Assembly (NCBI GenBank): GCA_031262625.1
Contig: JAISHJ010000007.1
Span: forward strand, 1 to 64,000
Source of the DNA: Ruminococcus sp.
GTDB taxonomy: Bacteria; Bacillota; Clostridia; Oscillospirales; Ruminococcaceae
Direction of reading: 5' to 3'
Length of the DNA stretch: 64,000 nucleotides
In this document: positions 57,972-64,000 of the stretch, one piece after another
Position numbering within the stretch: the first letter of the stretch is position 1
Layout of the letters: each line of letters starts with the position of its first letter
Notes under the pieces: generated by a model
Database searches by the model: none
What the model saw: only the letters and a program-made list of their open reading frames with translations
Told to the model about the DNA's origin: nothing
Translations under genes and position numbers: made by a program

Positions 57972-59876
57972 ATGTCTGAACATAAGGAATTTAAAGCCGA
58001 ATCAAAACGGTTGCTTGATTTAATGATTAACTCAATCTATACCCATAAGGAAATTTTTTTACGCGAACTTATTTCAAACGGTTCTGACGCAATCGACAAA
58101 ATGTACTTCAAGTCGTTAACCGACACAAGCTTAGGTCTTTCAAAATCGGATTTTTATATCCGCATTGATACTGACAAAGAAGCAAAAACAATAACCATTA
58201 CCGACAACGGTATAGGTATGACGGAAGCGGAGCTTGAAAATAACCTCGGCGTAATTGCACAAAGCGGTTCTCTCGCGTTTAAGAAGGATAATAATGCCGA
58301 AGACATTGACATTATCGGGCAGTTCGGCGTTGGTTTTTATTCGGCATTTATGGTATCAAAAAAGGTTGAAGTTAAGACAAAAGCGTACGGTTCCGACACT
58401 GCGTATTTATGGACATCTGAAGGAGTAGACGGTTATAATATCGAAGAATGTGATAAGGATTCATTCGGTACGATAATTACTCTCACACTAAAGGACGATA
58501 CAGAAGACGAAAAATATACAGACTTCTGCGAAAGCTGGAAGATACGTTCGCTTGTGAAGAAATATTCGGACTATATCCGCTATCCGATTAAGATGGAAAA
58601 TACCCATCGTCATCTTAAGGACGGCACGGGTACCGACGAAATCCCCGCCGAATACGAAGAACATACCGAACTTGAAACGCTCAACAGCATGATTCCGATT
58701 TGGCGTAAAAACAAGAGTGAGCTTACTGCGGAAGACTACAACAACTACTATAAAGAACACTTTTTTGACTACGTAGATCCGCTTTTGTATGTACACAAAA
58801 AAACCGAAGGCGTAGTAAGCTACGACAGTCTGCTCTATATTCCTGCTAAAGCACCGATGGACTACTACTCGAAGGATTTTGAAAAAGGCTTACAGCTTTA
58901 TTCCTCCGGCGTTATGATTATGGAGCATTGTAAGGAACTTTTGCCGGACTATTTCTCCTTCGTACGCGGACTTGTAGATTCACAGGATCTGTCGCTTAAT
59001 ATCTCCCGCGAGACATTACAGCAAGATCGTCAGGTTAAGGCTATAGCAAAATCTATCGAAAAGTCCGTCAAGGCTGAACTTAAGAAGCTTCTTGAAAATG
59101 ATCGTGAGAAGTACGAAGAATTCTGGAAAACATTCGGACTTCAAATTAAATTCGGCGTTTATAACGGTTATGGCATGAACAAGGAAACCTTACAGGATTT
59201 ACTTCTTTTCTATTCGTCTTTCGAGAAGAAATTCGTTTCGCTTGACGAGTATATCGAACGCTGTAAGGAAGATCAAAAGTATATCTACTATGCTGCGGCG
59301 GATTCACTTGCGAGAGCGGATGCTCTTCCGCAGACAGAGACACTTAAGGACAAGGGCATTGAGATACTCTACCTCACCGAAAATGTTGACGAATTCACTA
59401 TTCAAATGCTTCGCGAATATAAGGAAAAGCAGTTTAAATCCGTCTCTTCCGGCGACCTTGAACTTGGTGAAACCGATACTGCTAAGGCGGAGGAAACGAA
59501 GAAACTAGAGACCGACAATAAGGCGTTGCTTGAAGCTGTAACAGAGGCTTTGTCGGGGAAAGTTAAGGAAACAAAACTCTCCGAAAAACTAAAATCTCAC
59601 CCTGTTTGTATATCAAACGACGGACAAATTTCGCTTGAGATGGAGAAAACTTTCGCGAAGATGCCCGAGAGCGGCGAAGCAGTTAAGGCAGAGAAGATAT
59701 TAGAACTTAACCCGGACCATCCGATATTTGCGAAACTTAAGAACGTATTTGAAACAGACAAAGCTAAGCTTTCAGACTACGCGAATGTACTTTATTCACA
59801 GGCTTTGCTTGTTGAAGGCGTTCCTCTTGAAGACCCTCTCGCATACTCCGATCTTGTATGTAAGATTATGCTTTAG
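57972..59876 (+). CDS. htpG: molecular chaperone HtpG (Hsp90)
   Basis: 634 residues, full length. The N-terminal GHKL ATPase has LISNGSDAIDK, ITDNGIGMT and GQFGVGFYSAFMV (the N, G1 and G2 boxes). The middle domain has the catalytic Arg region (SLNISRETLQQDRQV), and the C-terminal dimerisation domain follows. It assists late folding of client proteins. ATG follows AAGGAGGAAAAATT. Control by a CIRCE element is unlike B. subtilis, where htpG is not in the HrcA regulon. Confidence 0.97.
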   Translation: MSEHKEFKAESKRLLDLMINSIYTHKEIFLRELISNGSDAIDKMYFKSLTDTSLGLSKSDFYIRIDTDKEAKTITITDNGIGMTEAELENNLGVIAQSGSLAFKKDNNAEDIDIIGQFGVGFYSAFMVSKKVEVKTKAYGSDTAYLWTSEGVDGYNIEECDKDSFGTIITLTLKDDTEDEKYTDFCESWKIRSLVKKYSDYIRYPIKMENTHRHLKDGTGTDEIPAEYEEHTELETLNSMIPIWRKNKSELTAEDYNNYYKEHFFDYVDPLLYVHKKTEGVVSYDSLLYIPAKAPMDYYSKDFEKGLQLYSSGVMIMEHCKELLPDYFSFVRGLVDSQDLSLNISRETLQQDRQVKAIAKSIEKSVKAELKKLLENDREKYEEFWKTFGLQIKFGVYNGYGMNKETLQDLLLFYSSFEKKFVSLDEYIERCKEDQKYIYYAAADSLARADALPQTETLKDKGIEILYLTENVDEFTIQMLREYKEKQFKSVSSGDLELGETDTAKAEETKKLETDNKALLEAVTEALSGKVKETKLSEKLKSHPVCISNDGQISLEMEKTFAKMPESGEAVKAEKILELNPDHPIFAKLKNVFETDKAKLSDYANVLYSQALLVEGVPLEDPLAYSDLVCKIML

Positions 59877-59884
59877 AAATAAAA

Positions 59885-59921
59885 ACGGCAGGCAAGCTAA
59901 ACTTGTTTGCCGTATTTTTTT
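59885..59921 (+). terminator. terminator of htpG
   Basis: ACGGCAGGCAAG (59885-59896) pairs with CTTGTTTGCCGT (59902-59913, two G-U pairs), followed by ATTTTTTT. The hairpin also encodes the last codons of the converging gene. Confidence 0.8.
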
Positions 59922-60352
59922 AGTGCTTTCAAAGTTTTATTAAATACTAATTTATTCGGAGTGTATTTATAGTCTGCGAAAATATCAATACCGCTTTTAT
60001 AAAAATATTCTTTAATTGCGGCTGCACACCCTGCGCTTCTTGACTGCCCGTAAATACACTGACATATGAGTAAATCAATTTTCGGTTCGAGCGGCAGTAT
60101 AAATTCCGCGATTTTTTCCGCCTGATTTTCGGTGAAAAGGCGATTATCTTTACGCGCCTTTATGAGTTCTTCTTCGCTTAAATCTTCGATAGAAATATCC
60201 TCAAAAACAAACCGTAAAATATGTTCGGGTTCGTACGCCATTTGGGGAAGTTCATCATCATAATCGCTGATGCTTATCAGAGCAGTTTTAGGTTCAAAAG
60301 GCGTTTTTGCAATATCCTCTATATCTTCAAAACTGCAAATTTTTATATTCAT
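59897..60352 (-). CDS. CX5R phosphatase-like protein
   Basis: 151 residues. LLICQCIYGQSRSAGCAAAI (about 95-114) holds the Cys-x5-Arg loop (C-IYGQS-R) of dual-specificity/tyrosine phosphatases, followed by the usual Ser. The N-terminal half is acidic. The rest of the fold (about 20-90) fits a small DSP-like protein, but the general-acid Asp cannot be placed by eye. Possible role: dephosphorylation of protein or small phosphoesters. It is 2 bp downstream of a metallophosphoesterase gene, so the two are co-transcribed. Confidence 0.65.
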   Translation of the reverse strand: MNIKICSFEDIEDIAKTPFEPKTALISISDYDDELPQMAYEPEHILRFVFEDISIEDLSEEELIKARKDNRLFTENQAEKIAEFILPLEPKIDLLICQCIYGQSRSAGCAAAIKEYFYKSGIDIFADYKYTPNKLVFNKTLKALKKYGKQV

Positions 60353-60354
60353 TT

Positions 60355-61152
60355 TTATACTGCCTTACAAGTACAAAGCACAAGGTCGGGTTTGTTATTT
60401 ATTCTGAATCTGCCGAGTCCGCGGCTTACTATGAGATAATGCATAGAGCCGTCATTGGTTTTTTTGCTGTACATTCCCGATTGATATTTCGGGAAAAGCC
60501 GCCTTTCAGGCGAAAGCACACCGCCCAAAACAGGCACGCGGATTGAACCGCCGTGAATGTGTCCGCCGAAAGAAAGTGTTGCTCCCCATTCAGCCTGTAC
60601 GTCAAAATCAAGAGGATTGTGCGCGAGCAAAATTGTGAAATTTCCGCGGGGTTTTCCGATATAATCGTTTATTACACCGACAGTTACGTTTTTGTAGTTA
60701 CGCTTATATTCACGAACGCCTTTATAATATTCCGCCGAGTAACAAAGCCCGTAAATATCGAGAGATTTTCCCTCTCTTTTTATGGTTACACTTTTATTGT
60801 CGATGTTTACTGCACCGGCAGATTTAAGCTCAGCCTCAATCATTCCGAAAGTCATAGCATCGGTGTCCGAAAGTTCATGATTACCGTTGACGTAGTAAAC
60901 CCCATACCGTTTTGAAAGCGTTTTAACCATTCCCACAAGATCGGGAATACCGCTCATGCTGTGAGAAAACATATCTCCCGTCATGACAACAATGTCGGGA
61001 GAAAGAGCGTCAATCATGTCGGTAAGAAGGTTATTATCTTTGTTGAATATTTTATTGTGAAGGTCAGAAAGCTGAACTATTTTAAATCCGTCAAATGCTT
61101 TCGGAAGATTTTTATGAACGACAGTATAACGTGAAATTTCAGGATATTGCAT
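60355..61152 (-). CDS. metallophosphoesterase (YkuE-like)
   Basis: 265 residues. Calcineurin-like motifs occur in order: QLSDLHN (about 30), MTGDMFS (about 58), NGNHE (about 92), LLAHNP (about 175) and GGHIHGGSIRVP (about 200). These give the dinuclear metal site. Members act on lipids, nucleotides or phosphoproteins; the substrate here is unknown. No N-terminal membrane anchor, unlike many YkuE proteins. It lies 9 bp after cysS. Confidence 0.9.
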   Translation of the reverse strand: MQYPEISRYTVVHKNLPKAFDGFKIVQLSDLHNKIFNKDNNLLTDMIDALSPDIVVMTGDMFSHSMSGIPDLVGMVKTLSKRYGVYYVNGNHELSDTDAMTFGMIEAELKSAGAVNIDNKSVTIKREGKSLDIYGLCYSAEYYKGVREYKRNYKNVTVGVINDYIGKPRGNFTILLAHNPLDFDVQAEWGATLSFGGHIHGGSIRVPVLGGVLSPERRLFPKYQSGMYSKKTNDGSMHYLIVSRGLGRFRINNKPDLVLCTCKAV

Positions 61153-61161
61153 ATATTCCGC

Positions 61162-62571
61162 CTATATCTTTGTAATTTTTACGCCTTGTCTCGTGTCTTC
61201 AATATTATACCCTAAAATTTTAATTTTTTCACGAAGTTCATCTGCAAGCGAAAAATTCTTTTCCTTTTTTGCCGCAGTTCTTGCTTCTGCAAGGTCTGTA
61301 ACTTCTTTAGGAATTTTTTCACTGCCATTATCGCGAAGGTCTAACCCTAATATTCCTGTTAGTTCGTCGAATACCGCCGCACATTTTAACAGTTCATTTT
61401 TATTTGCAGTCTGTTTTGTAAGCAGGATATTTACGCTTGTAACAAGTTCAAAAATACTTGCGATTGCATCGGCTGTATTGAAATCAAAAGCCATTGCGGA
61501 GTCGAAATCCTGCTTGGCTTTTGCAGTGAAATTTTCGACTTCTTCCGATATTTTTTCGGAAGATGAGGCAGCGTTAGCAACCGCCATTTCGAGTGCTTCA
61601 CGACAGGTTTTCATTCGTTCAAGAGAAGCTTTCGCCGATTCAATAAGCTTGTCGGTATAGTTAACAGGGTTGCGGTAGTGAGCGGAAATAAGAAAGAAAC
61701 GGATTGCATCATAGCCGTATTTTTCTGCTACATCACGAACGGTGAAAAAATTTCCGAGAGATTTGCTCATTTTAGTGTTATCAATATTAAGAAAGCCGTT
61801 ATGGAGCCAATATTTTGCGAGAGGTTTACCTGTAGCGGCTTCGGATTGCGCAACTTCGTTTTCATGGTGCGGAAACATAAGGTCCTGTCCGCCGCCGTGA
61901 ATATCAAGCGTATCTCCAGCATATTTTTCAGACATTGTGGAACACTCAATATGCCAGCCCGGACGCCCTTTCCCCCAAGGCGAATCCCACGAAGGTTCAC
62001 CCGGTTTAGCCGCTTTCCAGAGCGCGAAATCAAGCGGTTCGCGCTTTTTTTCCGAAACATCAACACGCGCGCCGCTGCTAAGGTCATCAATAGGCATATG
62101 TGAAAGCTTTCCGTAGCCGTCAAATTTAAGTGCGGAAAAGTAAACATCGCCCTCATTTTCGTAGGCAAAACCTTTGTCAACAAGCTTTGCCACAAGCGCG
62201 ATTATAGCATCCATATTCTCCGTAACTTTCGGATAAACGGAGGAACGCATTACACCCAAACCGTCAGAATCTTTGAAAAATTCGACGATATATTTCTCCG
62301 AAATTTCAGATGCTTTCACGTTTTCTTCATTAGCTTTTCGGATAATTTTATCGTCAACATCGGTAAAATTCGTGATGTAATTAACGTCGTAACCCGCGTG
62401 AATAAGGTATCTTCTGATACAGTCAAAAACGCAGAGCGGACGGGCATTCCCGAGGTGTATCAGGTTATAAACTGTCGGTCCGCAGACGTACATATTAACC
62501 TTTTTTCCGTTAAGCGGTGTGAAGTCCTCAAGTTTACGCGAAAGTGTGTTATATGCCTTTATATTTTGCAT
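61162..62571 (-). CDS. cysS: cysteinyl-tRNA synthetase
   Basis: 469 residues, standard length. HIGH motif variant HLGNARP (about 38) and KMSKS motif (NTKMSKSLGNFF, about 268). Zinc ligands include Cys in YVCGPTVYN (about 29), IECSTM (about 208) and HHENEVAQ (about 233). It charges tRNA-Cys. It is downstream of cysE, a common linkage of cysteine synthesis and use in Firmicutes; no T-box was found upstream. Confidence 0.97.
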   Translation of the reverse strand: MQNIKAYNTLSRKLEDFTPLNGKKVNMYVCGPTVYNLIHLGNARPLCVFDCIRRYLIHAGYDVNYITNFTDVDDKIIRKANEENVKASEISEKYIVEFFKDSDGLGVMRSSVYPKVTENMDAIIALVAKLVDKGFAYENEGDVYFSALKFDGYGKLSHMPIDDLSSGARVDVSEKKREPLDFALWKAAKPGEPSWDSPWGKGRPGWHIECSTMSEKYAGDTLDIHGGGQDLMFPHHENEVAQSEAATGKPLAKYWLHNGFLNIDNTKMSKSLGNFFTVRDVAEKYGYDAIRFFLISAHYRNPVNYTDKLIESAKASLERMKTCREALEMAVANAASSSEKISEEVENFTAKAKQDFDSAMAFDFNTADAIASIFELVTSVNILLTKQTANKNELLKCAAVFDELTGILGLDLRDNGSEKIPKEVTDLAEARTAAKKEKNFSLADELREKIKILGYNIEDTRQGVKITKI

Positions 62572-62585
62572 GGAATTCTCCGAAT

Positions 62586-63245
62586 TTACTTTTCAATATT
62601 TTTCAGCTTGTTTTCGATAATCTCAATGCGGTGAAGTTGTCTGCAAAGTTCCTGTGACACAGGGTCAGGTATATGTACCTGATCGAGATCGGTATTATCA
62701 GAAATTTTCTTTCCGTTTTTACGCACAATTCGTGCCGGAACACCTACAGCGGTGCTGTTGTCAGGGATTGCTTCGAGTACGACAGCATTTGCGGCGATTT
62801 TCACGTTATTACCGACGCGAAACGGACCGAGAACTCTTGCGCCTGCACCGACCATGACGTTATTACCGAGGGTAGGGTGGCGCTTTCCGCGTTCTTTACC
62901 CGTTCCGCCGAGCGTTACGCCCTGATAGATAAGGCAGTTATTGCCGATTTCTGCGGTTTCGCCGATTACTACTCCCGAACCGTGGTCGATAAAAAGCCCT
63001 TTGCCAATTTTCGCGCCGGGATGAATCTCAATTCCGGTAATAAACCTCGCAAATTGGCTTATAATCCGCGCCAGTGTATAAAGCCCGCGAATGTAAAACT
63101 GATGGGCGACACGATAAAAAAGTACGGCGTGAAGCCCTGAATAGGTAAGTAAAATTTCAAGAGTGGTACGCGCCGCCGGATCTTTTTTCTTGACGGTTTG
63201 TATATCGGATTTTATCTGTAAAATTACACGATCAAAACTGCTCAT
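62586..63245 (-). CDS. cysE: serine O-acetyltransferase
   Basis: 219 residues from the ATG at 63245 with AAGGAGG; an upstream in-frame extension is rejected. The N-terminal helical part is short, followed by left-handed beta-helix hexapeptide repeats (IHPGAKIGKGLFIDHGSGVVIGETAEIGNNC, about 75-105) and GAGARVLGPFRVGNN. His in IDHGSG is the catalytic residue. It acetylates serine for cysteine biosynthesis. Located between folD and cysS. Confidence 0.95.
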   Translation of the reverse strand: MSSFDRVILQIKSDIQTVKKKDPAARTTLEILLTYSGLHAVLFYRVAHQFYIRGLYTLARIISQFARFITGIEIHPGAKIGKGLFIDHGSGVVIGETAEIGNNCLIYQGVTLGGTGKERGKRHPTLGNNVMVGAGARVLGPFRVGNNVKIAANAVVLEAIPDNSTAVGVPARIVRKNGKKISDNTDLDQVHIPDPVSQELCRQLHRIEIIENKLKNIEK

Positions 63246-63314
63246 ATGCCGCCTCCTTGCTTTATTGTTATCATGATATGAAAAAACTATCAACTGTTTC
63301 AGAAATTTTTCATT

Positions 63315-64000
63315 TTATATAGTTTTTGCGAAAATTTTCGCCGCAGTAAGAGTATTTAGCATTAGCATTGCAATTGTCATAGGACCTACGCCGCCGGGAA
63401 CAGGAGTAATGTAGGAAGCTTTTTCGCTGACAGAATCAAAGTCAACATCGCCGCGAACCTTGCCCTCTGCGGTGCGGTTTATTCCGACGTCAATTACAAT
63501 TGCGCCTTCTTTAACCATGTCGGCGGTAACAAAACCGAGTTTACCGATTGCGGCGACTAAAATGTCGGCGCCGCGAGTAATTTCAGGGAGATTTTTTGTA
63601 CGGGAGTGACATATTGTAACCGTTCCGTGTTTATGGAGGAGAAGCATTGACATCGGTTTCCCGACGATATTACTCCGCCCGATAACTACGCAGTTTTTCC
63701 CGGTAATGTCGATATTTTCGGAAGCGAGAAGTTCCATTACTCCGGCAGGAGTTCCCGGCAAAAATTTGTAGTCACCGATCATAATATGCCCGACATTTTC
63801 AGGGTGAAATGCATCAACATCCTTGTCGGGATTAATCGCGTTTATGACAGCATTTTCGTTGATATGCTTCGGAAGCGGCATCTGTACAAGTATACCATGA
63901 ACAGAATCGTCAGAATTAAGTTTCGCAATAAGCGAAAGCAGTTCTGCTTCTGTCGTGCTTTCCGGTAAAGTATGTTCAAAGCTTGCGAAACCCATATCCT
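63315..64000 (-). CDS. folD: FolD, methylene-THF dehydrogenase/cyclohydrolase, 5' end outside window
   Basis: The last ~228 residues are visible and the N-terminal ~55 lie beyond the right edge. Signature VHGILVQMPLPKHI and the NAD(P)-binding region GRSNIVGKPMSMLLL, then the PVPGGVGPMTIAML motif near the C terminus. It interconverts 5,10-methylene-, methenyl- and 10-formyl-tetrahydrofolate in one-carbon metabolism. The stop is 69 bp before cysE on the same strand. Confidence 0.95.
   Translation of the reverse strand, partial: DMGFASFEHTLPESTTEAELLSLIAKLNSDDSVHGILVQMPLPKHINENAVINAINPDKDVDAFHPENVGHIMIGDYKFLPGTPAGVMELLASENIDITGKNCVVIGRSNIVGKPMSMLLLHKHGTVTICHSRTKNLPEITRGADILVAAIGKLGFVTADMVKEGAIVIDVGINRTAEGKVRGDVDFDSVSEKASYITPVPGGVGPMTIAMLMLNTLTAAKIFAKTI

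Noticed and set aside
62572..63314. T-box leader before cysE or cysS
   Set aside because: Gaps are only 14 and 69 bp and contain no T-box motif or terminator.

Overview
The window looks like a chromosome segment of a low-to-mid GC, spore-forming-lineage Firmicute of class Clostridia, probably an Oscillospirales/Ruminococcaceae-type gut bacterium. Signs seen in the sequence are a SpoVAC-type gene, a CIRCE (HrcA) operator, SLH and sortase-like surface proteins, an ECF vitamin transporter subunit, lipoproteins, Bacillota-type RNA genes and consensus TTGACA-17-TATAAT promoters. The genus is inference only.

Layout. 1-3.8 kb is the right end of an integrated element: two tandem C5-cytosine methyltransferases (one cut by the window edge), a pair of ~110-bp direct repeats, an excisionase-like protein and a tyrosine integrase next to its likely target, tRNA-Leu(GAG). 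4.1-8.1 kb holds an ECF sigma/anti-sigma pair, a vitamin B6 salvage pair (ECF-S component and pyridoxal kinase) and RNase P RNA. 8.2-15.7 kb is an unusual five-gene operon that joins two sugar-type ABC permeases, an HlyD-like adaptor, a MacB-core-like membrane protein and a very large propeller-like/solute-binding lipoprotein, with no ATPase. 15.8-23.4 kb carries surface and envelope proteins (5'-nucleotidase, SLH/YcdB-like protein, G5-3D protein) and a regulator. 23.6-30.5 kb is a sugar ABC importer with a GH3 glycosidase and a cysteine desulfurase. 31-37.6 kb holds central metabolism: aconitase, isocitrate dehydrogenase, a cation/proton antiporter and phosphofructokinase. 37.8-42.4 kb has SRP RNA, a TPR protein, dnaX-ybaB-recR and two tRNA-Gln genes. 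42.4-49.2 kb contains a chemoreceptor, a probable phase-variable switch, tmRNA, a YjfB-like peptide and a soluble receptor-like signalling protein. 49.2-57.2 kb is a complete arginine operon (argC-J-B-D-F-smORF-G-H on the minus strand). 57.4-64 kb has spoVAC, CIRCE-controlled htpG, a CX5R phosphatase-like protein, a phosphoesterase, cysS, cysE and partial folD.

Most notable: at 44.3-47.2 kb a small RecV/FimB-size tyrosine recombinase is followed by three 26-bp dyad sites. The outer two (44916-44941 and 45125-45150) are exact inverted copies. They enclose 183 bp carrying an orientation-dependent terminator, and the right-hand site is itself the hairpin of a second terminator. A consensus plus-strand promoter at the far end of the recombinase gene points through this segment to a three-gene operon of unknown membrane and lipoproteins. 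This has the architecture of a DNA-inversion attenuation switch, apparently captured in the OFF orientation. Other points worth a look are the ATPase-less hybrid transporter locus, a 29-codon amphipathic peptide gene translationally coupled to argG, and several orphan copies of gene 3' ends.

The metabolic genes link up: aconitase and isocitrate dehydrogenase give 2-oxoglutarate, a route to glutamate, the substrate of the arginine operon; cysE, cysS and the NifS-like enzyme are all cysteine-linked.
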